DNA of 64,000 nucleotides from contig JAFEUB010001018.1 of assembly GCA_024529925.1 (NCBI GenBank), positions 377,001 to 441,000 of the forward strand, in the 5' to 3' direction. The stretch comes from Ophthalmolycus amberensis (Eukaryota > Chordata > Actinopteri > Perciformes > Zoarcidae). The first letter of the stretch is position 1, and each line of letters starts with the position of its first letter. Of the stretch, positions 12,571 through 23,621 are shown piece after piece. The notes under the pieces were generated by a model that was not told the DNA's origin, searched no databases, and worked only from the letters and a program-made list of their open reading frames with translations. The translations under genes were made by a program, and so were the position numbers.

Positions 12571-14255
12571 AAGCGTCAGAAATGAGCAGCTTAAGAGCTT
12601 AGCCGGCATTAGAGACGCCTCATTTTCCAGTGAAACCATCTCAGCTTCGGCTGTACAGCGACAGCAGGCGGGCGCTGGAAAAAAAGTGCTATTTCATCAT
12701 GTGTTCCTCACTACACTGACACAATTTATTTATTTAATAATCTTGGCCATCGCCAATAGTCAAGTCTCTGAGGTAGGCTATTACAGGATAAAAAAAAATT
12801 ATCGAAATATACAGCAGCGAACTGATACTGTGCTGCTAATCTGCTGCAGTTCTGTCAGGACTTGGAAACATGAAAGCCTCGTGGATAACTCCTGAGAACC
12901 GAGGGAGCAAATCTCCCCTGATTCTCAACGTATATCCACAACGAGGATGTAAATGATCTCTCAGGTGATCAACTCTTTCCTCACACATCAGGTGTGTAGA
13001 GAGAAGCTGCGATCGATTGATCTTTGAACGCATCGCAGCGGCGGCTCGTGGGGTATTCGAGGTATACCCGTAGAAGTTAATAATCGCTCTCTCGTGCTTT
13101 TTACTTTTCCCTGATCCTGGTTCTATATACTCGCAAAGGAGGTCTAGACTGGATAATGAAATATTATGATCGCTGTCTGCTCCTGCAAAAGCAGAGGGTT
13201 TTCTTACATCATCTCGTTTTTTTTCAGGCACATTCTCTGAGCTAGGAGGCGAGCGACGAGAGGAGGAAGTGAGTGAAGTGGACAAGAAAGAGGGAAGCGA
13301 AAGGAGATAAGGGGGGGGAGTAAAGAGGAGGGTAGGAAGAGACAAGACCCCGTCCCGCGTGGCGAGGGAAAGCGAGCCTCGCCTGGGAGAGGATCAGAAA
13401 TTAATTTGAAGAAGAATGAAACACTGGAGAGTCTAAAAAGCCTTATCTCCTTCTTTTTTCTCTGAAATGCAGAGTCCTCCGCTTTTAAAAGACGGGAGGG
13501 AGCAGAGAGAGTTCACCAAAAAGTCAGGAGGAGAAAAGTAGAAAAAAAAGTAGGGGGAGAAACTGCCAAGACAGATGAGAGGAACCCTTTATCTACACGT
13601 AGGCTCTGTAAACTCATCCGTCCCTCAGCAAGGAGCATTTATCTCATTTTTATCCGCCAACAAAAAAAACCCCGTTTCCTAACCTCCTCCTCACCTCGTC
13701 CTCATTTAGCCCCGAGCGACACACATGCACAGACACAAATTTCCATGCTCGTGTTTGGGACTCACCCAATTATCACTGTTGTCGTTTCGAATTAGTTTCA
13801 TTACGGATATGTTTTCTTCTCTTGTCGGTTTGTCATACTGCTGCAGGAACTTTTCAGACGTGCTTTTTTTGGATCCCCTTTAAACGATTAGCTGGCGTAA
13901 AAGGAGGTTGTAGGCGAGACGGAGTCGCAGAGAGAGGGCGGGGTGAGGAAGTGGCGGAGGCAGGAACACACACAGGTGGACGTCCATTTACAATCGCTTC
14001 AAATATTCATCGTCGGGAGAAACAGCTGGGTGTGACTTTCCAGAGTTTTGTCATGACAATGAGGTTGCCAGGCAACTAAAACTGTTTTCGTCAAGACATA
14101 TTTCACTCCCAACCCCAGAACCACAGAAAGCTGTTCTGTTCTCACAGTCCTTTCACTGAACATTATATTCAAACGAAACCAAAAGTGTATTCAAGTTGTG
14201 TTTTCTTCCTCTTTACAGTATGTGCTTCACTACAGTGACTGATTGTTGGGTGCTG

Positions 14256-14258
<3 letters not shown>

Positions 14259-14321
<63 letters not shown>
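14259..14321. repeat. (GT)n microsatellite, long
   Basis: About 31 perfect GT units, the longest dinucleotide GT tract in the window. Likely highly polymorphic. Confidence 0.97.
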
Positions 14322-14323
<2 letters not shown>

Positions 14324-16223
14324 GTACACTCTGTACCTGAATGCATCCCATGTAGACACAGACAGAGGACTGGAGCAGCTGCTGTGCTAACGTGCTGTTT
14401 TGCTATGCAGCCTGTGTAGACATGGTGTCATTCTCGGTCTGTTTCCCAAAGTGTGGCACTACTTCTCTCAGCTCATTTTTCGTACCCTATTTGAGCTTTT
14501 GCTAAGCCCCGCCTCTCTAACGCCGACCAATCATAGCGTAGCATCGGCCAGCGTTCGGCCAGGGTATGGCAACTATGAGCAGATGTTACAGCGTTTTTTT
14601 TCTTTCATTTTCAGGCTTGTTTAGCGGAGTTGGAGCTTGTCATAGTTAAGCATTGTGTAATAGTGATACTCGCTACCCGCAGAGGTTGGAAGGAGATGTG
14701 CCTTTCTAAAACTACGGTTTCAGTCAGTGACATCAAACATTCAGTACGCTGAGTGTGTTCCACGTTAAAGATGAGTTTGTTTGTGTGCTGAACACCTCTA
14801 ATGGCGTCTGAAGGGCCCGCAACATGATCAGAGCAACAAAGCATTTGCACGTCATAGCTGACGTCTTTCACGCTGACACAGCGCTTACGTGCATCAGAAC
14901 TCACATCCTCTTATGAAATGAGAAGGAACGAATTTCAAACCGCTCTGGTGGGTTTTGCACAAACGGATTAAAGGAGCAGAGCGGTGCAGCACAGAAGGCT
15001 AAGACTAAAACCGGCGGGAGAAGTGTGTGGTCTGGAAAAAAAAGAAGAACAGAGAACATTGATAGATTTCAGTGCTGTTCATGTGATGTTGCCGCTCTGA
15101 AAACCAAACTTATATTATGATATTTTTAGACTTTGGTAAAGAGTGATGCAATAGTGGGAGGGTTTCTCTCAGCGATCCCCATCTGTTGAGTCGGACTGCA
15201 GGTTGTGGCATCATGGCGATATGATGCAAACACAAAGCGATGAGAGCACATGCACAAAGCATGTTTTGTCCTTTTGAGGTCCCCAACATCCACTCCTTTA
15301 GGCCCTGCACCTGGCCTCAGTGTACAGCCAACACACACACAAAATAACACGCACTCCTGCTCTTTAACTGAAAATATTTCCATCTTGTCTGCTCTGCGAC
15401 ATGGCTTTTATGGGTTTAGAATGTACTACAGGTATGTGGCAATACTCATTTGACATGTCTTTATCTGACGTGTGTGTGTGTCTTTCGTCTGGCTGGCAGT
15501 GGACTGTTCCCGGGGCCCCCGCACTCGTTTTTCTGTTCAATTCTGCCCGCTGCAGTCCCAGCTCTGTTTTCACGGCGACCTGTCAGACGTGCACTAATCC
15601 TCAGGATGAGGATGCCACGTAGCCTGTGGCGCTCCCTTTTCTCTTTTTCTTGTTTCTCTTCTGCACTCTGTTTTCACTCCGTCTTCCTCTCGCTCCTCTT
15701 CAGCTGGTCTGTGCCTCTCTGTGAGTCTCCTCTCCGTCCCTGTCACCGACTAATCGGAGTCGGTTGGGACCGTGATGTGAGGCGCATTTGCCCCGAGTGC
15801 TTTGGGCCTGTATGTGTGCGAGTAAATGATGTGTTGGTAAAAAAAAAAGTGTGAGCGAGTGCGATTGTATCAAAATGTGCGCGACAGCTGATGAATACGT
15901 GTTTAAGCGTGTTTGTGTGTGTGAAACCTGCCACCTGCTTCACTCTGTCTTCAGGTGCTGTCAGTGCCAATTAACACTTCCTCTGTATCGTGTTTTTCCT
16001 CAGTTTAATTCATTAACAAATTCGCTGTCTGTGCTGCTGTACGTCAGTTTCTGCGTAGAATTCCTTGTTCCAAAATTAGACATTCCTGTATACCACAAAA
16101 TGACACATGTTACATAAATATAAATACAAGTTGGAATCCTGTGGATGAAGCGGGTAGTGTTTCCGAGCACCAGACTCCCTTTAGAAAACCTCTCATTTTA
16201 GTGCAGCAGGGTCTGACAGTCTG

Positions 16224-16370
16224 CTACGCGCAGTCCTTGTGCTGGTTCTCCAGTGCCTCCCTTCCCTCCAGCGGGCCCAGCATGACGGCTTGGGTCTCCA
16301 GCAGCAGGGTGTTGGTGTTGACTGCTTCACCCACCAAGGCCAGGTTCCCAGCCTTTTCGTGTGAACAGGG
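16224..16370 (-). pseudogene. Short protein-like ORF (48 codons), possible gene or element fragment
   Basis: Between an in-frame TAA (16371-16373) and a TAG (16224-16226) the minus strand encodes a peptide with unusually protein-like composition, including AVNTNTLLLETQAVMLGPLE. Codon third positions are strongly G/C, unlike the surrounding DNA. There is no initiating ATG at its start and no pyrimidine tract upstream, so it does not look like a functional exon. A decayed gene fragment, retrocopy or transposon coding remnant are all possible. I do not recognise the family. Confidence 0.25.
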
Positions 16371-17054
16371 TTAGGCTGGTATATGCAGGTTTAAGTGAGA
16401 CAAGTTATAACTAAAAGAACCATATGATAAATTTCCACCACAATCCACATGAGTCATGGCTTCTTCTTCACGTCTTCTTTCTCTGTTGTAATGTCCTCTT
16501 TGTCTCGCGTTCAGATAATCCAAATTCATATTGTCATCAATGTTCATTGACGGGCTGTAGTTGTGATCGTTGACTTGGTGCCCATAGATTTTGATGAGTC
16601 TCGTCCTTCTTGTTCATCCTCGGAGTGCTGACTGGTGGGTTTTTGTCTGTAATGTTGTTTGTGCCTGGGGAGCATACAGCAGCGGCGTTGCGGAGACCAG
16701 ATCAGGATCCACTCGACCATGTAAAACAAAAACAACAAAAACAAAGTTCAGCAGTATATTTTCCTTTTCTATCAGTTGTATATGTCTTATTCAAATATAT
16801 TTGTTTCTTTCTTTACCTCTTGGACATTACTTCATCTGTTTCTGCTTCGCCTTGTCCTCTCTGCTCCAGACACGCTTTGAGTTGATCCAATTTTCGTCGT
16901 AGGCTAAAGTTGCCTTTTCCAGGGAACCCCAATTTCGTCCATTTTCCAATTGTTTGGCCGTCTGATTATCTTTGTCCCACATGTATTTTATTATTGGAGA
17001 TAAGACCTTGGCATCAGGCTGCTTAGGCTCAGACTAACTTTGACTTTTACCCAT

Positions 17055-17345
17055 CTTCTCTAGTTACTGTTGATTCTGGTATCTTCAAAACCCAATCTGG
17101 TCCAATCAATCAACTTGAAAGGATACACCAAATCGTCTTTGAAATACTACAAGTTCACCAGGACACGTCTGTCCGCTAACCACCCTAACAGTGTGCGAGA
17201 ATACCGGTTTACCAACTTCTCTCTAGTTAACTGTCTCAGGATCTTAAGAACATCTGGTCCAATCAATCAACTTGAAAGGATACACCAAACCCCTATAAAA
17301 CCTTCAAGTTACCCTAGGACCTAATGTCCAGCACTCTAAACGCGC
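17055..17345 (+). repeat. Tandem duplication, period 157 bp, two copies, with TATA box in copy 2
   Basis: A 38-base block beginning ATCTGGTCCAATCAATCAAC at 17095 recurs identically at 17252. The flanks also align: CTTCTC(TC)TAGTTA upstream, and ACCAAA...CAAGTT...GGAC...TGTCC downstream. The second copy differs by containing CTATAAAACC (TATAAAA at 17294). Tandem direct repeats ahead of a TATA box are typical of LTR U3 enhancers, but no matching LTR ends were found. It is therefore annotated only as a tandem repeat. Confidence 0.8.
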
Positions 17346-18985
17346 GAGCACGAAGTTCAACCATTAAAGTGTCTGCTCCATCACAAGATAATCTCTCACC
17401 GAGTGGGATTCTTTTTCCGGTTCCAGGATCGGAGCGGCAATCTGGAACCCCGTCTGACAGCCTCTCACCTTCAGGGAGGAATAGCTATATGGACCACATT
17501 GACTCCCAGTGGGGACCGGCGGATGGGTGAGGAGAAGCTCCGCTTCTGGCCTGAGGACGAGTCGCTGCTGCCAGGTGTCGAGCTCTCCTCCTACAATTAG
17601 TCAGAAAACACAAGTTTTACCGGGCACTAGCTCACTCTCCCAGGACTCGCCACATTGAAAGCCAACATCAATGGAGGACTTTTCATCCCAGAGCTCACCA
17701 TGGCTCCTTCTTGTTTCATTACTCCCAGCAGTGAACTGGTCCACTGGCAAAAACATGCAGGAAATGACCTTTGTCTCGTTTATTACATCGCTGTGGTCAG
17801 CGGTTTTCGCACCGACAAACGCATCATGTTTCGTGTGCCTGCTGGCACTTTCGCTGTGAAGCAGCTCCGGTACGATGTTCTCAAATAGATACAACTGGAC
17901 TGGATTACATACATGCATGTTTCCTGTGGCCGTCACTGCCCCATCACCACCATTGTCTAGCCTCTGAAGGATTAGTCAATCCTTACTACGGACTCATTTT
18001 CTTATTTTATAAGACTGTCATAGCAAAGAAAAAAACAACAATCTGGTTTAATTTAGATTTTCACTTCATATATTTGGATCCATGCAATGAGTCTCATCAC
18101 TCCACCCCAAGAGGATCCACTTCCATAAGAACAAAATCAGTAAAAGCAATATTGCAAACATCAAATCAACCTCCAGCTAAGATTTGATTAAAGCGCGACG
18201 CCTCCCTTGATGTGCTTCCTCCTCTGTGAGCTCCAGTCTCGTCGTCAACACTCTTCTCTTCAACACATTTTTTCTCTCGCTCACATGCATGCGTTTGTTT
18301 AGTTGGGTTGTATTTTTCCCGGTTGTTTACCCGTTTTCAACCTGTCATCTTGTCACCAACAGAAGGGAGGAAAAAGCACTGTGCCTGACCAGGGAAGTGA
18401 GAATCACAGGAAAAGGTATTTACATAAGCCTCAAGGGGACGGGGGACGGGGGGGGGGAGGGGAAAAAGAGGGGTTGATAGTAGGATAAGAAAGATGTTCT
18501 ATTTCTGTCGGATCTGGGCTGGGATCAGTAGCAGATCAGGGCTCAACGCATCACTCAGCCACTACAAAGATTAATACATAACTGAAGGGGGAAGAGAAAC
18601 AGACGTGTGGGATGACAGGTGTGTGAGTCCGAAGCCTTTGAGGCGATCTGATGCACATCATTAGCCGACGTTCCCCCATCTCGCCCATGCGTACCCGCAC
18701 ATGTGCGTGTGTAATCAGTGTGTGTACGCACAAAAGGACTGTGTGGACAGAGTATTTGACAACTGCCGCGCCAGCGTGCTTTTCATCATCTAGGCATGTT
18801 TGTCTTGGATTTTTTGAGCAAACAAATTTGTGTGCATTTGCACTGATATGTGATTCCGAGCGTCTTGGACGATTAAGTAGCGTTTTCTGTGTGTGCGTTG
18901 GATCTTTGTACTTGTTCTCGCACGTGTAGCAGCGTGCACACAAAAAGCACTTATTTATTTGTAATCATGACAACAACAAAAAAAG
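17346..18985. other. Non-coding interval
   Basis: Short ORFs exist at 17324-17600 and 17655-17936, some with protein-like stretches (for example GEEKLRFWPEDESLLPG), but none has a recognisable domain. They may belong to the same decayed element as the upstream tandem repeat. A poly-G-rich spot lies near 18440-18460. Confidence 0.4.
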
Positions 18986-18989
18986 GCCG

Positions 18990-19187
18990 TGTGAGGGTTT
19001 TAAGTTTTATTTCATGCATTAAGTGTCTGTGAGATGGGGTTTGAGGAATGTGCTGGAGTGGGGTGGTGTGAAGTGGCAGGGAGAGGTGTGAAGTTTAGGA
19101 CAATGGGGCATAGGCCCAGGTGGGGGCTTGTTGGACTTCAGCCAATCAGTGAGCTTCTCCCTGTGTCCAGAAGCTGTGGCCTTAACA
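18990..19187 (+). repeat. 5' LTR, internally deleted (198 bp)
   Basis: Its first 166 bases match 20811-20978 and its last 32 match 21280-21311. The 301 bases present between these blocks in the 3' LTR are absent, joined at GAGCT|TCTCC. The missing block contains the TATA-like TATATATAG and the AATAAA signal, so this LTR should not be able to start transcription of the element. Confidence 0.85.
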
Positions 19188-19191
19188 AATT

Positions 19192-19209
19192 TGGCACCCC
19201 AGATGGGAC
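19192..19209 (+). promoter_or_regulatory. Candidate primer-binding site
   Basis: TGGCACCCCAGATGGGAC starts five bases after the LTR end. The leading TGG is expected to pair with a tRNA 3' CCA. I could not match the remaining bases to a specific tRNA with confidence. Confidence 0.55.
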
Positions 19210-20798
19210 TTGACGAACTCTAAGACGGGGATGTGGGACCGCGGATACTTTCGGAGTGTACACGAATAAAAGGTGAGCAGAGCCGTTTTAATAAAAATCT
19301 GTTTTGGTAATCTTAGCCGAAAGTGTTCACGGACCGCATAGACCCTGAAGGCCGCATCTGGGCACAGAGAAAGACCGCAGAGTAACCTGAAGCTGGAAAA
19401 GTGCATTCTCCTGAAATTTAAGGTAAATCAGGAAGGTACGGGAAGACAGTTACAAATAGAATGAGAATACTAGCATGGTGAGCTAAGGGTACTGAGAATA
19501 AAGACAATACAGAGAAAATACAGCGCAGTAAGTAATCAATAAAAATCACCACATGAGGATTCGAAAAATGGTTAGTATTACCGGCGGACTGGTGATGCGT
19601 GCGTTGATCTGTCTTTAAGTGGCGACTTTAAGGGGGTTTGATCCATGTATTGCCGGGTTAGTGTGCTAACTGTTTAAAAGGGTTTGTCTTGTTCTGCGAA
19701 CTGAGGACGCGTATTTGGGAGGGCACGTGAAAGGCGTTTCACGTGGGGTCCAGGTATCGTGGCTTCGGGCAGAATATACGATCGCTTACTAGGGCAGAGG
19801 CTGGCAGTTAGCCCCGAAAACCGTTAGCTCCTGGGCTCCGGTTCTTGGGAACTGACTCGCCGGGCCTTTGCTTTGAGTGAATAAAGGAATCGTGTGGGTG
19901 ATTAATAGAATGAGAATAACAGGCATTCGGTAGAGTTGTGCAGTTCAGGCGAGATAACAGAGCCTTGAGTGAGCTCAAATATAAGGGTGGACTAAATTGG
20001 GGTTCCTTGAAAAAGGCAGTTTTTGCCAATTACAATGTGATCAACTTGGAGTGTGCTTAGAGAAGAGAGAGAAGTGGAATGTATAATGAGAGTTTGTTGG
20101 ACAAAAAATACTGCTGTCTCTGTTTCTCTGTCTCCCACACAATCTGAGTTGTAAAAGGTGGAGATTGCACATGTGTTCTGGTACGAGGACCAGGAATGGT
20201 GTGAAAGGACATGTCTGACTGGCAGCAAGTCAGACTCAATTCACTGACTTAAAAAACATCGATGATCCTGGCAGCAGAGCTGGTTACACCCACTGAGACA
20301 GCGGCTGCATTAACCCCCCTTCCCCCAAACCACTCCACAACCCCCAACCGGAAAGGACAAAGGCACTGGCAAGCTCAGCGGTGTCATGGACAGTTCTCTT
20401 CACCACCCACACGAGAACGAGCTACCTGAACAGTCACTGCACTCACAGACTCACCTGAACTGTTTGACAGTGATACACACTTACATGAGTGAAAAGCAAA
20501 TTCCCCACCATTGGACGACGAAGAAACACCCAGAACTATGTGACCTTGGAGGCACAATGTGTTGTCTACTGTTTTTTAGCATGTCATTTGTAACACCTAT
20601 TCTGCTTACACATCATGATGACACCTATGTGTAAAGAATAATCCTTTTCCCTCAACAGCTTGTACTTACTTTAGTAATGCTACACGAGAACTGTTAAAAA
20701 TGCTTTTAAATTTTTTAGAAATATACAGGGCAACCAGTTATGAGTGGATGATGCATTGATGGATACAACTGTTTAATGTACTCACTCTGAAGAGTGAG

Positions 20799-20810
20799 TA
20801 AAGGGGGAAT
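20799..20810 (+). promoter_or_regulatory. Polypurine tract
   Basis: AAAGGGGGAAT runs directly into the TGTGAGGG start of the 3' LTR, the position required for plus-strand priming in reverse transcription. Confidence 0.75.
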
Positions 20811-21311
20811 TGTGAGGGTTTTAAGTTTTATTTCATGCATTAAGTGTCTGTGAGATGGGGTTTGAGGAATGTGCTGGAGTGGGGGTGGTGTGAAAGTGGC
20901 AGGGAGAGGTGTGAAGTTTAGGACAATGGGGCATAGGCCCAGGTGGGGGCTTGTTGGACTTCAGCCAATCAGTGAGCTGATCGATGAGCTGAGGAATGCA
21001 ACTTTGAGGGGACAAAGGGTTTGAAACTCTGGGGGGTTTTCAGATCTTCTGCTGGCCACCGAGGAGGCAGACCAGCCTTCTGGGTGGCTCGGATTGGATC
21101 TCACATTTGATTTTATATATAGGTTTGTTTTGTTAATAATTGTGTGATTCGGTTTGTAACTGTTTGTATCTGTTTTTATGCTTCTTGGATAATAAATCCA
21201 TTTGATTTTTACTTTAACCTGCTGTTGTGTTTTGGAGGCAATTGAGACAGCATGGCTGCAAGGGGGGGGGGGGGCGATTTCTCCCTGTGTCCAGAAGTTG
21301 TGGCCTTAACA
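20811..21311 (+). repeat. 3' LTR, full length (501 bp)
   Basis: Begins TGTGAGGG and ends CCTTAACA. It includes a TATATATAG box near 21114, an AATAAA near 21191 and a 13-base G run near 21261-21274. Its outer neighbour GCCG repeats the four bases before the 5' LTR. It should still be able to initiate transcription outward into 21.3 kb and beyond. Confidence 0.85.
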
Positions 21312-21315
21312 GCCG

Positions 21316-21925
21316 CACAGTCCCCGGTTGAAGGAAATGGAGGAAGAAGAAAGGCATATAAACAAGGCTGAATGGGAATTGTGTGAGGAGAAGCGACTCC
21401 TCAGAGGCCAATAAAGTTGCTTAATTACGGGAGGCCTTGTTAATTTAGTCCCTGGCAATCCAGAAGATCTCCGTCTTGCCAAGAAAACCCAGCTGCAGCA
21501 GCCGGATCTTCCCCTGAACTCTACGTGGCCTCGTCCCAGTCAGCACAGTGCAAGCAGGGAGAGATTTATGCACGGGTCAGGCTTCTTTGTTGTAATATTT
21601 CAGGAATGTCGCTGTTATGGCACGAGTGTGGCAAGTGGATTTTTCATTCCCTCCTTGAAGACATTTGTAGTGTTTGTGTTGTTCAAATGTAAAGTGACAT
21701 AATTAGTCGTGTAAAGGATGAAAAAGAGAGAGAGAGAGAAGTTCACACCTCCTTTCTGACCTTCGCACAGCTGGCCAATCACGGAGTGAAGTGGGTGGGA
21801 ATGTTGGATTGTCGGTTTTGGGAAGATACAGAAATTGTTAGACACAGGCCTCCAATTCGCACGCGGAGGGAACTAACAAATACGTGAGTGTAAAGCGGAA
21901 ATTCTCACCACCCGCATGCTCTGCA
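21316..21925. other. Spacer between the two LTR elements
   Basis: About 610 bases of unique-looking sequence; no gene. It includes a short (AG)n run near 21725 and an ATTAG/GGGAA-rich stretch. It is flanked on both sides by retroelements inserted in opposite orientations. Confidence 0.5.
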
Positions 21926-21929
21926 CTGG

Positions 21930-22357
21930 TGTTGGGAACGTAAAGGAGCGTGTTTGGGTTATCAGCATCTAAGAAACTAAATTCTTGACATCAATAGAAT
22001 TATTGATGTAAGTAACAATTATTAATGATTATTAATAATAACGGGGCACCACCCTGCGAACAGGGACCAATAACCAAACGATAAAACTAAGTCTCATAAT
22101 TAGTGTTCACTCACAATGTCAGTAGTCTGAGTACTATTACACATTCAGAGTGAACGTGAAGGGTTAAGTTCGAGCACAGACCACATATACAGTTATTATC
22201 ACAATACGCATGCACAAAGTAATCACAGACAGCTGCTCTTTAAAATATAACAGTTTATTTTTTCTAATACTAATGATCTAGTCAACTAATATCTAAACTA
22301 ACAACAACTATACATTCATGAGCACGCTATCTAAAGTCAACAGACTATTGAAAAGAG

Positions 22358-22411
<54 letters not shown>

Positions 22412-23617
22412 GGGGGGGGGGAGCGAGGGAACAGCTCAGGGACGTGGTGACGTCTCTCATGCGCGAGACCCAAAATGGCGGATAGCCAACAGGAGACCCG
22501 GTGTCTACATGTGCTGGTCGCTGTTAAGCACGTAGCTAGATTAGCTCAAAGCTATATGTGTGTGTGAGTTAGTAAAAGGGAAAGGAACAAAACAAAATGA
22601 AATAAAACAAGCGATTACGATCCTCTGCGCCGCGCGGGAGTACGGAAGATTGCTCTCTCAGCAAGGGGAGCAAGAACAGCGACTCTTTGTCTCAGCCGGC
22701 GGTTCTGACCTCCTGAACTGAGGAGAAGCAGCTTCGACCTCACTAGGCGGCTCGCTCAACACAGATCACAGTAGCATGGAATACACGCTACTTCTACACA
22801 ACCCCAACGATCTCAGCAATCGTTAGTGTCGGCGATTATTAAGCATACACCACGTTATAAAAATGAACAGTACTTTAAGCACACAAAACAAGATAAAATA
22901 AACACAAATGAACTCTCTCTAACTCTGCCCAGACTCTATTTTGCCTTACGGTACGATGCAATCGTGGTGATTGAGGGGAGTTCTTCTGGGCTTCCGTGGG
23001 CTCGGGCAGCACAGCTGCGGGAGGTATGCTCTCGGTGAGAGAGGATCGCTGTCGTCTGGATAAGGGAGTTTCGTGTCCTTATGGCCGGAGTAGACGAGGC
23101 GTTTGGTGGAGAGTGAAGAGTGGAAATTCTCGGTCTCTCGTTCTGAAGAAGTCTGCTTCTTCACTTCTGCAGGATTAAAATGGTTCGCTTCGTGGATACG
23201 AACAAAGATAAAATCGACAGTTTGGTGAATTCGGCCAGCGAATATAACTGTGAAACCTAGGATTTTGGTTAAAAGGAGGAACAACGTTGCTGCGTGCCTC
23301 CTTCTACCCCGGAGGGATCGGTGGAAAAAGCATTGAGATGGGGGCTACAGGTAGTTTTGTAGAACAGTGTCTGAACTACAGGGGTCCTGGGGTGTCTTGG
23401 CTCTCGGCCAATTAGATTGCAGCGGTGCTTTCAGGTGACTTCAGGAACGCATAGTTTTTGGGGGGGGAGGAAACTCACACCCTAATGTGAAATTCCTTCA
23501 GAGGAGGTTTGGTGCTCATCAAACCACAATCAGGATGAAACCTTTGCTTGCAAAAGGGAAGGCCTGACTATCTTTGTCCCACAGCACATGTTGAAGCCAT
23601 ATGGTCAGACCCCAACA
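21930..23617 (-). mobile_element. Solo LTR, ERV1-like, long (1688 bp)
   Basis: On the + strand the element starts TGTTGGG and ends CCCAACA, perfect 7-base inverted termini of the TG...CA type. It is bounded by the 4-base direct repeat CTGG (21926-21929 and 23618-23621). AATAAA on the minus strand (TTTATT at 22254) and the CpG-rich central part orient it on the minus strand. No interior or second copy is present, so it is most simply a solo LTR left by recombination. It carries a (GT)n tract, a poly-G run and a 9-base hairpin (ACATCAATA/TATTGATGT near 21990). LTRs this long are at the upper end for retroviral elements. A DNA transposon is less likely given the TG...CA ends. Confidence 0.8.
22361..22406. 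repeat. (TG)n microsatellite inside the solo LTR
   Basis: About 23 units, followed by CAAA and a G run. Because it lies within the LTR it was probably carried in or grew from a family-specific seed. Confidence 0.95.
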
Positions 23618-23621
23618 CTGG

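Larger units (their letters stand above)
11501..16223. other. Non-coding interval
   Basis: Apart from the CpG patch, purine tract and long GT tract, no gene or element is supported. The stretch 13380-13560 is purine-rich. A segment near 14500-14580 with CpG-containing text (GCCCCGCCTCTCTAACGCC) may be old transposon DNA. Confidence 0.45.
19188..20810 (+). other. Interior of the LTR element, no intact retroviral genes
   Basis: The leader-like first part is followed by sequence with stops in all frames. The longest open stretch (20386-20634, 82 codons) contains a hydrophobic segment (CCLLFFSMSFV) but no recognisable motif; it may be a decayed remnant or chance. Nothing suggests an intact polymerase or envelope reading. 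Confidence 0.6.
18990..21311 (+). mobile_element. Non-autonomous ERV1-like LTR retroelement (2.3 kb)
   Basis: Two near-identical terminal segments begin TGTGAGGG and end CCTTAACA. The whole is flanked by the 4-base direct repeat GCCG (18986-18989 and 21312-21315). A primer-site-like sequence follows the left LTR and a polypurine tract precedes the right one. The 1.62-kb interior has no recognisable gag, protease, reverse transcriptase or integrase reading, so the element depended on proteins supplied elsewhere. The alignable LTR parts differ by two one-base indels and one substitution over about 200 bases, suggesting a recent insertion. Four-base duplications fit class I endogenous retrovirus-type integration; a Gypsy-type element is the alternative. 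Confidence 0.85.

Noticed and set aside
12233..12639. Overlapping Leu/Ser/Pro-rich minus-strand ORFs
   Set aside because: They are the complement of the GGAGA purine tract, not a membrane protein gene.
14440..14600. Possible promoter or element with CpG-rich and CCAAT-like (ACCAATCA) text
   Set aside because: No TATA box, exon or inverted termini accompany it; an isolated CCAAT is not sufficient.
20386..20634. 82-codon ORF in the LTR element that might be an envelope remnant
   Set aside because: One hydrophobic segment is not enough. No cysteine pattern, fusion or transmembrane arrangement can be recognised.
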